Below are positions 24,101 to 35,642 of a DNA stretch of 64,000 nucleotides, piece after piece (the stretch's first letter is position 1; every line of letters begins with the position of its first letter). The notes under the pieces were generated by a model. The model ran no database searches. It saw nothing but the letters and a program-made list of their open reading frames with translations, and was not told the DNA's origin. Made by a program: the position numbers and the translations under genes. The stretch lies in contig JANTQA010000033.1 in NCBI GenBank assembly GCA_027625915.1, positions 4,278,001 through 4,342,000 of the forward strand, read 5' to 3'. Source of the stretch: Anaeramoeba flamelloides (Eukaryota > Metamonada > Anaeramoebidae).

Positions 24101-25429
24101 TTTCTTTCAGACATATATCAACAATTCTTTGACGTGTATTATTCTGCTTATTTTTTATTTGTTCTTCAAAGGTTAATTATATAAAATAATTGATATTAGA
24201 AAAAAAAATGTTTTTTTTTGGATTTCCCTTTAATTGAAACAAAGTTTAGTTCTTGATAATTTGAATTTTTTTAAAAAGCAAAAAAAATTATGTAAAAAAA
24301 AAAATAAATTTTATTTTTTTGAGATTGTAAAAGATATTTTCATCAATATTTTCAAAATTTTTGCAAACTTTGTTTATTAGTAAAAATAATCCAAATTCGT
24401 GATAATCAAACGAACTCTTGATAATTTCATATTTTAACGAAAAAATTAAATTGATGAATTTCCCTAATCAAGTTATTTTAAAGAAATGTGACCAAAAAAT
24501 TTTCAAAAGGATCTTGGAAAACAAGTTGATAAACCTATTTTCAGAACTTAATTTGCAAACTTTTTTTGGGTCACGCTTTTTCAAAACGGCTTTAACAATC
24601 TTTCTTTATTTTTTATTTTTTATTTTTATTTACATTTTTTCCAAATATTTTAATGAACATTTTTTGAAATATTCATCAAATGAACTTATTTAATCAGTAT
24701 TAATATCTTGTTTAATTTTATATTGCCAATTTACAAATCGAATTGCTTGGAAAGTAATTATTTTTAGTATTATCTGTTTATTTAGACAAGGTAGTAATTA
24801 AAGAAAATTTATCAAAATAAAAAAAAAAGATGAAGAAGAAAAATAATTAAAATATTCTAATAAATAAAAAAATAATAATATCATTTGTATGACCATCTTC
24901 TTTTTTTAAAAAAATATCGATCATTATTTAAATTTTCAATTTTTCTTTTCAAAACCATTTTAAAAATTTAATCTTCAACAATACTAACCATAGCGAAACT
25001 TTTGGAAATGAATTCCTTAATCTTGTCTTAGTAAACAAATATCATAAAATTTATCCAGACAAGCAAATGGAATGGGAATCAGATAAATTAACAACTATTA
25101 TGAAAAATAAATCAAAATGGATTACCAACGAAACCATAGATCAACTCAAAGTATTCTTTAAAGAAACCATGCATTTCTTTTTAGATGTTTTAATTAACAA
25201 CGAAGCCATCACATTTGCTTATCTTGAAAAGGATTCAACCTTTGACGAGGAATCTTGTATTAATATTGAAGAAGATCTTGACGAATATGAAGATGAAGAT
25301 GAATTACCACAATTTGTCCAATTATTCCCAATTATTTATCGTGACGAAAAAATTATCCAAAGAGGAATCGTAGTATTTATAGACCTAGATAATGAAGAGA
25401 TTATTCTTGAAGAAAGACAAGAGGATTAA
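21138..25429 (+). CDS. Acidic, Glu-rich protein of unknown function, two exons
   Basis: Exon 1 is 21138-22450 and exon 2 is 24994-25429. The donor GA|GTAAGT is a perfect consensus, the acceptor is CATAG, and the phase 2 join makes Asp (FSDETFGNEF). The product is 582 residues. An in-frame TAA lies two codons before the ATG. Residues 1-50 form a short basic head beginning MGNTH. Residues ~50-290 are Glu/Lys-rich and contain four copies of VIGEQSGRFSE separated by Glu runs of variable length. Residues ~300-315 are Ser/Asp-rich. From ~320 to the end the sequence becomes ordinary, probably helical (WIINRRLLSKIQNMKDQEIQ), and closes with an acidic, Ile/Val-rich stretch. I recognise no family. The acidic part suggests a disordered, charged scaffold or chromatin-type protein, but that is only inference. 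Confidence 0.8.
21505..21925. repeat. Coding GAA/minisatellite tract
   Basis: Four near-identical units encoding VIGEQSGRFSE are separated by GAA-rich runs. The third run is the longest, about 30 Glu codons. Unit sequences differ by few bases (GGTGAACAA versus GGCGAACAA), so the array looks recently expanded. Poly-Lys and poly-Ser frames here are shadows of this tract. Confidence 0.9.
22451..24993 (+). other. 2.5-kb intron of the acidic gene
   Basis: The boundaries are GTAAGT and AACCATAG. No MITE copy that I recognise lies inside. A 91-codon frame at 24418-24693 is low-complexity and is not called. Confidence 0.75.
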
Positions 25430-28078
25430 TTATTATTATTTTTTTTTTTTTTTTTTTTTATTATTAATTTAACAATTTAGAAAAAACATATCTCATCAAA
25501 ATATTATAAATTAATAATATTTTTTCTTAGAATATTAAAAAAATATAAAATTACTTTGAGAAATAACAATTATTTACCTTTGTCCTGATTTAGTTCTGAT
25601 ATAAAAAATAAAAAATAATAAAAAAGATATACATATATAATATATAAACAATTATTATGATTACAGTTCAATGATTTTTTAATTTTATTATATTTTCTTT
25701 TCCTTTTTCTATTTCTTTTTCCTTTTCTTTTTCATTTTCATTTTCTATTACCTTTTCTTTTTCTTTTTCTTTTTCTTTTTCTTTTTTGGATTCTTTTTCG
25801 GATTCTTTTTCTTTTTTTTTGTTGAAAATAAATTTTCTAAATTTCAATTTTTATTTGAGAAAAATGAGTATTCTATTAAATTTCTTCCTTGAAAACTTAA
25901 ATAAACTCTAATTCATTATTTAGACTGGAAAAATGAGAAAACTGTTATTCGGGGTGTTTAACTTTGCTTTTTCTAAAAAGGAAAACTTACCAGTAATCAG
26001 AAACAATCTATTTAAAATGAAGTCTATTCAGGAACTAGAAATATTGATCAAATTATTGAAAAAATTGTGTTAAATTCAATAGGGATATCAATACATGGAT
26101 TATTCCACCAAAAATGCTAAGATAAAAGAAAATTGAAACAGTTGATTGATCCCAAAAATGGAAGAAGAAAACCAAATCACAAAAAAAGTAACGAGATGTT
26201 TGTATAGTTTTTACATTATCATTAACTTTTAGAATTTTATCTTGAAAAAAAAATATGAAATTAAATTACAAAAGTTAAAAATGAACGTTTTTATTCTGGT
26301 ATATTTCATGTGGAATTCGAAAAGATATACTTTGTCTTTTTTGGGAAAATTCTGATTTTTTTGATATAGATTTGATATCGAAGAATTATTATTTTTTTTT
26401 TGACTTTATATCTTCTTTTACAATTGAGATTCTGGCTTGGTATTTTTTTTTCCTTCAGTTGGATAACTTATTCTTATATAGTGTGGATTTATTGTTAAGA
26501 AATTTTTGTGAATTAATTTGACTATTATACAAACATATATGATGTTGAAATCTTTTTGGGCTGAATTAAAAATTACTAATACAAAAAAATAGTTGGCTAA
26601 TACATATTGATTTATAGGTTTGAAATTTTACTCCAGTGGAGAAATATTGTTGATTAAAAATACAATTGATTTTTTGAAAGTTTTTTTGTAAAATTTCTCA
26701 TTTTCTCACAAAATTCCTAAGTATTTTATTTCAGATAATCTTTTAAATTTTTGAAAGTTTTTTCAATATTCGTATTATTTACAAATTCTTTAATAATTAT
26801 GTACATTATTATCACTTTTTATCAATTACTGGAATAGTATATTCCACCAATAAAATTTATTCAAGAGCAAACGTTTGGACATGATGAACTAGATCTTTTA
26901 TTTTTTGACTTAAGAAATGACTGATAAAACCAAATAATAAATGGGATATGTGGTCTATTTAAGAAACTTCTATACCTTCTTTTTTATAATTGTAATCAAA
27001 TTTTGATTTTTTGATTTTTAAATATTTATTGAGAGTACAATAGACTAGTATATGACTACTTGTATCAAAAAAATTTTTTAATATCGATTATGTTGATAAA
27101 ATATTCTTTATTTTAAATTATTTCTTTTTGATTGTTTAAGTTCAAATGATAAAATTTTCACCCTAATAATTTTATCTGATTTTTTTTTTTTATTTTGATC
27201 CCAATTAGAAATCTGAAACCAAAATGGAAGAGACTTCGATTCCAAGGGTCTTCAACCCTTTATAAATAAGTTTTAGAAAAAATCTTGCTAAAGTATTAAT
27301 AATTAAGATTGGTATTAATTTAAAGGAATTACTTCATCTTCAGCTTTGCCAATAAATAAACTATTTCTTTCTTTAATAAATTTTATTATTTCTTAATTGG
27401 ATTATTAATTCAATGTATAAATATTCTTATGAAATTTTTTAAAAAAAGATAAATAGTCTTTCTAATTCTTTTTTTTCAGGTTCCAATTTGTAAAATTGTA
27501 TTTTAACAAAACCTTTAACTTTTTTTTTTTTTAGATAAATTATTAAATTATGAATGTTTTCGAGTGAAAAAATAATTTTTTTAACCAATAGTTGTTCGCT
27601 TAATATCATTATTTCAATTTTTTAGTATTTGTTTCCTTTTGGATTCTTAGTTCACAAACAAAGAGTATTAAAAAGCATCAAACAAATAAACAGAGATCAA
27701 ATATTCCAATTGAGGTCTTTTCAAAGTTAATTGCAAAAAAAGGAAATTGAAAATTCAAAATAGTGAATATTAATTTCCTTTTATCACCCAAATATTAGAA
27801 TAAAAATTGAAAATTAAAAGATTTAACTCTGAATTACTTTTGTTCTTTTCATAAATAGAGTTACGTGTGACATTTGGGTTTCAAAGTTACAATATCCTGT
27901 TGCAAGCAAAAAATATTTCCTCAATAGAGTTAACACAATGAGAAATTTTCAAAAAAAGTAAGAATTAACTCCTTCCAGAAGAAACACTATTTCAAAAGAA
28001 AAAGAGAAAATGAACAAATTTGTTCATGTTTCTAATTTAAGAACTGTTATTTTTGAATCATTTTTTTGTTTTTAGCCC
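25430..28078. other. Intergenic DNA with LINE remnant
   Basis: It begins with T-runs and a CTTTTT repeat (about 25690-25820). A decayed reverse transcriptase copy lies at about 26360-27500. Just before the SNARE start is a strong pyrimidine tract ending TTTTTAG at 28075, which resembles a splice acceptor. Confidence 0.5.
26360..27500 (-). mobile_element. Decayed LINE reverse transcriptase, copy 1
   Basis: On the minus strand, fragments such as IDIKKFF (near 27070-27110), TLNK-like remnants and a Pro-Phe-rich stretch line up with the clearer copies at about 30740-32200 and 50540-52230. Nucleotide blocks such as AATCTTTTTGGG and ATGATGAACTAGATC occur in the same order in all three. It is heavily broken, with many disruptions. 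The relationship to non-LTR retrotransposons comes from the other copies. Confidence 0.6.
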
Positions 28079-28448
28079 ATGTCAAAATCCCAGAAAATAC
28101 AGAAAATCGAAAGAGAAATTGAAGATACAAAAGATGTAATGACAAAAAATTTAGACAAAGTTATTGATCGGGGAAACATGTTAGATAATTTAGACGAACA
28201 GTCTTCTCTACTGGACACTTATTCAAGCACTTTCAAAAAAAAAGCAGTTTCTCAACGACGAAAGCATCAGCGCAGAAATTGGAAGGTATGAGTTATTTTT
28301 TTATTATTTTTTCTCTTTACTTTTTAACTTTGTAACTTTTTCTCTTTTTTCAATCAAACCACAATAGTTAATTTGCCTTATCTTTTTACTAATTGTGATC
28401 GTTGTTGCGGCAATTGTTGTACCGCTTCTCTATAAATATGTTTTATAA
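28079..28448 (+). CDS. Synaptobrevin/VAMP-like R-SNARE, two exons
   Basis: Exon 1 is 28079-28285 and exon 2 is 28368-28448. The 82-base intron runs GTATGA to CAATAG in phase 0. The product is 95 residues. Residues 5-65 form an R-SNARE motif with heptad hydrophobics; Arg31 in NLDKVIDRGNML is the zero-layer arginine. Basic residues RRKHQRRNWK precede a single membrane anchor, ICLIFLLIVIVVAAIVVPLL (70-89), encoded by exon 2, with a short lumenal end. VAMPs pair with Q-SNAREs to fuse vesicles with target membranes. No longin domain is seen. A strong acceptor-like TTTTTAG four bases before the ATG leaves open an upstream exon, but I could not find one in phase. Confidence 0.9.
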
Positions 28449-29348
28449 TGCCATATTGAATCAGCAATAAGCCAGCAAATGGATGAAAATAAAATGTTAG
28501 ATGCTTACATTTAACTTTCAAAACATTTAATTTTTAATTCTTGTTTTGTACTAATTTTTTTTCGTTTTCTTTGCAAACAGATCTTTTTGGTACGTCACAA
28601 ACAACCAATTTTGAAGATTTCAAAAAAACGTTACACTCAAGAAATTAGTTTCTCACTCCAGAAGACTGTCATACAAACAAGAAAGTTAAGCAAAATCAAT
28701 CCCCAAAATAATTGAATTTTGCTAAAAAGTGATCTTGTTCGAATATAGATTTTTTTTACAAATAATGTTCTTTTCCAATTCATAAACCACAATATTTTAT
28801 TTTCAATTTCCTGAAAAGTTAGGGGGAAACCAAAAAAAAAAAGACAGATCAAATTTATGTTTACAAATTAAGCTTTTTGCATTAAAATTGTCTCTTGATT
28901 TTCCTTTTTGACATAAGAAATAAATTTAAATATTATGTGTTTGTGGCAAAATAATCGACTGGTAACAATATCTTCATATCCCGCTTACTGGGGATACCAT
29001 AATTTACGCATATAGTGTGGATTTTTTAAAAGACAAATTATGCAAAAGAAGCGAGTATCCTAGTTTAAATGTATTAGGAATTATGCTCAAAAAAAATAAC
29101 AAATTTCGGGTAAATCTTACCCATGTACAAGATGAAATCACACATACAGAAAAGTTTAATCAGTTTTTCAAAATAAAAGCCATGTTTCTTTTTTATAGAA
29201 GACCTATACTTTAAATGATCAAAGAAACCAACAATAAACAATAAGTAGAAATGATGTTGGTTTCATAAAGTTCTGTTATGAAAAAAGAAATTTTGATTTT
29301 TTTTTTTGTCTTTTGAAACGAGGAAATTAACCATTATGGAAAAAAAGT

Positions 29349-29745
29349 GAAACAGGAAAAAAGTTCAACACGATTTTTAATTGGGAACCTTACTGAAAAT
29401 GAAAAGAAAGATCAATGAAAAAAAGAATAAATAAATAAATAAAGACGAAAAAGAAGGATTCAACCCTAAAAGTTTTTTTAATACTGTCTTTTGGTATGAT
29501 GTGACTTTTCTTTGATTTATCAATTATTAAAAATATGGAAAAAAAATTGACTATTTTTGGGATCTCCAATACCACACGAACAATTTCGATAAATCAAGTA
29601 GATTTAAATCGTGTTTGTTGGTTAGATTGAAAATAATATAATGGGTTATTATTTGAAGTTAATTGGTTTCTTCTTTTTATTTATTTTGCTTTTCATTTTC
29701 AGTAAGGTTACTAATGAAAATGTGTGTTTCACTTTTTTTCCAAAA
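29349..29745. mobile_element. Palindromic-ended element, family I, copy 1
   Basis: About 400 bp. The left end has GTGAAACAGGAAAAAAGTTC and an inner ATTGGGAACCTTAC; the right end carries the inverse GTAAGGTTACTAATG and TGTTTCACTTTTTTTCC. It aligns with 61758-62170 through TTTTTAATTGGGAACCTTA, AATACTGTCTTTTG and AATCAAGTAGATTTAAAT. No coding capacity is seen. Confidence 0.7.
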
Positions 29746-29874
29746 CAGTAATTTCCTCTTACTATCGTTAGTTTTTTTTTTAATTTAAGAAATAAACCAA
29801 AAATTTATTGACAATTTTCGGTTTGTTTCTTAAATTAAATAAACTTCATTAGGTATTCTTGGGTTTTCTGTTTA

Positions 29875-30128
29875 CTATTATTTTTCAATTAATAAATGAA
29901 ATGTTTATTTCAATTTCCAAAAAAGAATATGAATTATTACTGCTACAATCAAATTAGAAGAGTAAAAATTTTGTCTCAGAGTTAAGGAAGGAAGTTTAAT
30001 TTATTGTCTAAAAATATCGTTTCTAAATGATGTTGTAAAGATATTTGGATTTTCTGCAACTTCTAAACTAGAAAAATATTTTGGGATGTGAACGGAAAAA
30101 TTTTCATTTTTTAATTGGAAAATAATAG
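29875..30128 (+). mobile_element. TA-flanked MITE, family A, copy 3
   Basis: 254 bp, ends CTATTATTTTTCAATTAATA and TTAATTGGAAAATAATAG, flanked by TA on both sides. It is collinear with copy 1, including GTAAAGATATTTGGATTTTC near its centre. Confidence 0.9.
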
Positions 30129-30159
30129 TATTTGTAAAATCAATAGATTTTCCTTGGGT

Positions 30160-32200
30160 TTTTTTGAGTTTTCTATTTATTTGTGAAGTGTTCTGGGTTT
30201 TTTGGGGGTTTGAGATATATTTCGAAAATATCTTGATTTTCTAAATAAATAAAAAGTGAAAAAACCTAACGAAAATCAATAGTTTTTCTAAATAAAATAG
30301 AAAACCTCAAAAAAAAACTTAGAACAATTTACATAAAAAATAGAAAACCTCGAGAAAACCTCTGTTAGGTTTTTTTTTATTTGAGAAATTAAAACAAAAT
30401 TTTTGAATTTTTCTTTTTATTTTTCAAAGTGAAAAAAAACTAGGCACTCTGCAGAACTTCACGTTAGACTTTCTTTGATTAAAATTAATAGAGTAAAATC
30501 ATTATGTTTTATTCAATTCTTTTGAATTTTGGAAAATAAAAATTAGATATTATTGGGTTTTCAGTTTATTCCAAAAATCAATCGCTTTTCCAGATAAAAA
30601 AGAAAAATAAATTAAAAAAAAAGGCTGTTACCTTTTCCAAAATTTAAAAGGGTTTAGTAAAATCTATGATCTTACTCAATTCCTTTGAATTCTTGAACTA
30701 CTAGTTAAATGTCAATACTTTATGGTACTCTATATATCATGACATATTTGTTTATTAGTAATATTATTATATCTAACATTTTTTTAATATTTTTGCCCCT
30801 ATTACCTTAACTATTGGTTATTAAATTTTGTCTAAATTTATTTATTTTTATATTTGATATTTATAAGTTTTCTATTTCCCAATAAATAATTTCATCTTTT
30901 TTTTTTTGCAAAATTTTAATTTTTTTGATGATTGTTCAAAACTCAAATTTTCTATTTTTTTTTTTTTTTTTATGAGTATAAAGCATCTTTTCAATTGATA
31001 TTATGGCTTGATCAAGTTTTGATTGAGTTTTATCATTAATTCTTGTGGGAATGTTTATTAATATTTATATATATTGTCACTTTTATACTACAAATATCAA
31101 TTGAGCTAAAATCTTTTTGGGTTAGATTAAAAATTACCAATCCATGGAATAATTGATTAATGCATATTGATTTGAACATTTATAATTTTACCCCAATCGC
31201 AAAAAAAATTTTTTCTAAACATAAATTTGATTTTTATAAAATTGTCTTTTACTTTTTTAAAGTTTTTTTTAAAATGTTTCTTTTTTTTGAGCTAAATTCC
31301 AAAATATTATATTTCTGATAATCTGTATAATTTTTAAAAAGTTTTATTAATTTTTGGATTCATGATAAATTCTTTGAAAATTTTAAAAATGATTATTGAA
31401 TATTTGATCTTATTCTTAGATTGTTCCTTCCATTATTAAAATTAAATCATCTACAAACAATAGATATCGTTGAGTTACAGTCAGTTCCACTTTTAAGACA
31501 CAAACTTTCAATGAAATTTAAGTCACAAAAAAAATCTCGAATTAAGGCACAAAATTTGTAATTTTATATTATACAATTTATTTTACTAGAATCGGAATTT
31601 TGTGCCTAATTTGAGACTTTTATTGTACCTTAAATTTCGTTGAAAGTTTATGTCTTAAAAGTGGAAATGACTGTAAATATTTCTGTTTTGTCTTTCAAAA
31701 AAGACTGGTTTGTAAAAAACAAGTATAAATGGTATATGGGGTCTCGTTGATAAACCACATATTCCTTGTTTTTCGTAATTTTTTATCAAAATTTTTATTT
31801 TTTCATTTCGAATTAATTTATTAAGAGTATAGTGTATTAAAATAAGACTAATAGTATCAAATAATTTTTCAATTTCAATTTTTGTAATAAAAAATTCTTT
31901 ATTATAAATCATTTTTCGGTTTTTAAAGTTTAAATAGTAAATTTAGAACAATAATTCTTGTATCTAATGTTTTTTAAAAAATCCAAATTGAGAATCTGAT
32001 AACAAAATTTTAAGAGACTTCAATCCTTCTAGAAAATATTTTTAGAAAGGATCTTTTTAATATGTAATTAACTAACACAGATAGATAATTTATTGTAATT
32101 CCTTCATCTTTGGCTCTGTGAATAAATAAAATATTTTCTTGTTTAATTATTTTTATTATTTCTTTACTTGGGGTTTATGTTCAATAAAAAAAAACGTGTG
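30160..32200 (-). mobile_element. LINE remnant with palindrome-array tail, copy 2
   Basis: Reading on the minus strand, decayed reverse transcriptase lies at about 32200-30740, with LFDTISLILIHYTLNKLI near 31800-31870 and FVDDLILIM encoded at 31431-31457. This is the catalytic YxDD-type box. Downstream on that strand (30720-30160) is an array of short palindromes like those at 4690-5340 and 50150-50530. A family B MITE splits the copy at 31478-31673. The copy is broken by many changes. Confidence 0.7.
31478..31673. mobile_element. Palindromic MITE, family B, copy 2 (inside LINE)
   Basis: 196 bp between TA dinucleotides. Ends are CAGTCAGTTCCACTTTTAAG and CTTAAAAGTGGAAATGACTG. It lies about 20 bases from the codons for the FVDD box of the LINE remnant, so it arrived after that copy. 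Confidence 0.92.
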
Positions 32201-32689
32201 TTGATTCCTTTTTAATTATCTAAAATTTTCTTCTTCATTTTTCTTTTTTGAGTCAATTTGGAAAATTTTATTTTATCAAAATCTTTTATTAATTTACTTT
32301 TTTGTTTTTTTTTTTATATATCATTTATCTTTTCTAATGAAAAAATATAGTTCGTTTCAAAAAAAAATTGATCATCTATTTTATTCACAAATATTTATCA
32401 AATATATTGAAATATAGAAAAAAGATTTATTATATTTTTTTCAGATATTAAGGTTTAAACAACGAACGATTATTGTTTAATTAAGTTATTTGATTATATT
32501 TATTATTTTTTGTTTTTTATTATAATTTTTTCTTTGAATTAATTTTATTTGTTTGAAAATCTTTAGAATTTTTGAAAAAGAGCAAAAAATATTTATATTT
32601 TTGATCTTTGGGCTATTCTGAATACTAAATTAAAAAATTAGTTTTTGGGTTATTAATTATTGATTTAAAATTATCGTATTAAAAGGTAT

Positions 32690-33240
32690 TTTTTTTTAAT
32701 TTATAAGTTGAATTTCCCATGTTTTAAAAAACATTTTGGGTGAATTTTTAATTTAAGGATGTGATAATTTTTTCTCTTATTTTTTGTACAAAAAAAAGAA
32801 AAAAATTATTTTAAATCTGTTCTTGCAAATAAAAAAATATATTTTTTTCAAATTTGAAATAATTTTTATGATTTTTTTTGAAAACAAGTAGATTTTTCAT
32901 AGTGAGTTATTTTAATACTTTAGGTTTTTGTATTAAAAGTGTTTTTTTTTTTTTTTTTTTTTTTTGAGATTAAGTAGATTTTTTAAACTTGGTTATTTTC
33001 AAACTTTGTAGTTTTATTTCGAAAGTGTATATTTGGATCATTCATTTATAGACATACTAAGATTTCTTTCTTTTTCAAAGTAAATATATTGTTTCTTTAA
33101 AATAATTCAGAAATATGTTGAATTTTGTATTTTTCTCAAATTAGAAAAATTGATCATACTTTTAAAAACAATAATTTATTTCGGAAAATAGCTTGAAAAG
33201 ATAAGTTTGGTATTGTGTCAATCAGATTTTTTCTTTATTT
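32690..33240. repeat. Diverged dispersed repeat, copy 2
   Basis: Counterpart of 5740-6230: shared order of a gttgaattt..c..gttttaaaaa block, an agtagatttt...gagttatttt block, AAATAATTCAGAAATATGTTG and a closing caatcagatt block. No coding signal is seen. Confidence 0.55.
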
Positions 33241-33609
33241 TTTCAATTTGAAAAAATCTGAAATTTTTTTGAATCTACTATTACATTTTCGAATAACCTT
33301 TTTAAAGTTTGTTTGAATCTAAAAAAGTTTTAATTAACGCTCTCGAATATTTTGTTAATTTATGGCCAAACAAAAAAAACACCTAGAATCATTTAAAAAT
33401 CAATTTGAAATGAGATATTATGAGGGTTACTTATTGAATTCTGTGATAAAATTTTAATTTTTGAAAATCTAATAGTAATACTATTAAAATTAATTAAGGT
33501 GGCAATCCAAAAATTTTCAAAAATAATCAAACAACCACTAAAACACATAACATTCAGAAAAAAATTATACACTTTTTTTAAAATCCTTGTAGAAATATTT
33601 TTTAACTTT

Positions 33610-33805
33610 TAGTTAGTTTTACTTTTAAACAAGAGAATTTGAACAAGATATTAATGCATAAAAAAACTCAAATTAAGGTACAATTCAAATTCTAATAAAA
33701 TAATTTGTGAAAAAAAAAAAAATTCCAAAAAATGTGCTTTACTTTGTGATTTTTTTATGACTTAAATTTACTTGAAAGTTTACCCCTTAAAAGTGAAACT
33801 GGCTA
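33610..33805. mobile_element. Decayed palindromic MITE, family B, copy 3
   Basis: It begins TAGTTAGTTTTACTTTTAA, close to the CAGTCAGTTTCACTTTTAA consensus end, and finishes AAGTGAAACTGGCT. The span is again 196 bp. The interior is more diverged and the TA flanks have decayed. Confidence 0.75.
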
Positions 33806-34721
33806 AGTCCTTTTTTGAAAATTTAGGCTTTTTTGAACAGTTAGAAAATAAATTGATCAATTGTCTTTGAAAAAATAGACAACAAATGTTATTGACTTTT
33901 TTATCCAAATTAAACTCAACAACTCTTTTCATTTGGCAGAACAAAAATATATTTTAATTGCAAGTTTTCTATCTTCCTTGTGACGAGGATCTGTTAACAT
34001 GGATTTTTCTCTGATCTGACTCGAAAATTGACTATATTCAATTAGTGAACACAACAGGTTTTTTAATTTATTCAAAATATTCTGCGTTTTGTTCTAATTT
34101 AAAACTTTTTAAAGAATCAAAGTCATCTTGTTATACAAGTTAAGGGTAACGGGAAAGTAAATTAGTGTGTCTTGTATTTAAGATCTACAATAAAAATTTA
34201 GTATAGCCCCTAAGATGGTTTTGTTTTTTGATTTTTTATGATTGATACAAATTATTAATCCTCAGTCTATTTGAGTTCGCAAGATCTCAAAGAAAGAATT
34301 GTCATTTAAATTTCCTTTCCTTTTTAGAGTCTGTTTTATTTTTTCACTTGTAATTTTTTTACTGGTAGGAAAATTCTTGATCAGATGATTTGGAAAATCG
34401 AGAAAAAACAAAAGGAAATCTTTCAATCTGATCCAACTAAAATTCCAAACCTCTGAAAGTTCCTTCAAGATCACAAGAATTTTAACATTTTACAAAATGT
34501 TACGAATATTTAAAAAAAATTGAATTCTGTAATTTCCAAGATTTGAATTCTAAATACCAAACTATTTGATGACTTTTCAATCAGTTAAAACAGGTTTGTG
34601 AAAAAATTATCAACATTTCAAACATTTTTTTATAATTTTCCAAAAATAGTAAAAAGCAATTGCGCTTTACAATTTTTTTTTTTATTTTAGTGTTCTGCTT
34701 TTTTAAATAACAACCACATAA

Positions 34722-35642
34722 ATGCTTGAACATTTTCATTGCAAGAAACAAACAAAACACACGATACAGACACTCAAAAGAAACTTTCAAGGCTCCAAGC
34801 CACCCGTAGTTTTTGTCTTAAATTGGCTCGGCTCACAGAAAAAGCATGTACAAAAGTATGTAAATCTTTACAAGTCGCTTGGGTTTCCTGCGTATGCCGA
34901 AATCTCACCAAGAAGAGCGTTTGTCTTTGAAGATGCGTTTGGTAAGCCTGTTGTCAATCGGATAATTAATGACATCCGATCAAAAAGAATCCGTCACAAA
35001 ACTGACGAAGTAATTTTCCATTGCATGTCTGGCAATGGGTTTCATTCCTTGGCAAAAATTATCCAATACGAGCAACACAAATTAAGGAAATTGGAAGAGC
35101 TCTCGTTGTGGAGAAGTGTGACGCTCCCAAGTGCGCAGTACGACGTCGATCTGGAGAATTTGCTCTTTAGGAATATTCGTGGAATAGTCTTTGATTCTTG
35201 CCCAACCCCACCAACCCCTGACGTCTTTGCCCGAGGCTTTTCTCAATCATTTTTAAAGTCAAATTGGCTGCTGAGGAAATCGTCTCACTTCATGGCTAAA
35301 ATGGCACTAAAATCGTTTTCGTGGGTGATCCAAAATAATGCAAGAAGAATTGCGAAAGCAATGCGAGGGGAACACTTAGTAAGATGCCCGCAATTATATT
35401 TGTATTCCAGAAGCGACAAACTTGTGAATTTGCCTTTTTTAGAAAGCTTTATTGAATCACAAGAAAAATTGGGAATCGATGTTCACAAAAAGGTTTGGCA
35501 CAAATCAGAGCACGTACAGCATTATCGCAAATACCCAAACGAATACAAAAACAAAATCAAAAGCTTTCTCGCCAATTGCTTCCAACGAGACCCAGTCAAT
35601 TGGAAAACAATAGAATTTCAACACCAACCTCTTTTTTTATAA
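34722..35642 (+). CDS. TMEM53/DUF829 family alpha/beta-hydrolase-like protein
   Basis: A single-exon gene of 306 residues; an in-frame TAA directly before the ATG fixes the start. Family marks are VVFVLNWLGSQKKHVQKY (~29-46), a nucleophile-elbow-like HCMSGNG with Ser103, IRGIVFDSCPT (~152-162), LYLYSRSDKLV with Asp232, and SEHVQHYRKYPNEY with His264/His267. Together these could form a Ser-Asp-His triad. Human TMEM53 (277 residues) is a nuclear-envelope/ER protein of the DUF829 family; no substrate is firmly known to me. No strong membrane helix is evident here. GC content is clearly higher than in the flanks, as expected of a coding exon in this genome. Confidence 0.9.
   Translation: MLEHFHCKKQTKHTIQTLKRNFQGSKPPVVFVLNWLGSQKKHVQKYVNLYKSLGFPAYAEISPRRAFVFEDAFGKPVVNRIINDIRSKRIRHKTDEVIFHCMSGNGFHSLAKIIQYEQHKLRKLEELSLWRSVTLPSAQYDVDLENLLFRNIRGIVFDSCPTPPTPDVFARGFSQSFLKSNWLLRKSSHFMAKMALKSFSWVIQNNARRIAKAMRGEHLVRCPQLYLYSRSDKLVNLPFLESFIESQEKLGIDVHKKVWHKSEHVQHYRKYPNEYKNKIKSFLANCFQRDPVNWKTIEFQHQPLFL

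Larger units (their letters stand above)
28449..34721. other. Transposon-rich intergenic region
   Basis: More than 6 kb between the SNARE and TMEM53 genes. It contains a family I element, a family A MITE, a palindrome array plus LINE remnant, a family B MITE inside that LINE, a diverged repeat and a decayed family B copy. A frame of about 75 codons around 28981-29214 looks protein-like but has no start, homologue or neighbour exon that I can identify. Just upstream of 34722 is a T-rich tract. Confidence 0.55.

Noticed and set aside
28981-29214. Protein-like frame after the SNARE gene
   Set aside because: No ATG in a sensible place, no partner exon and it runs into a repeat shared with 15190-15310.
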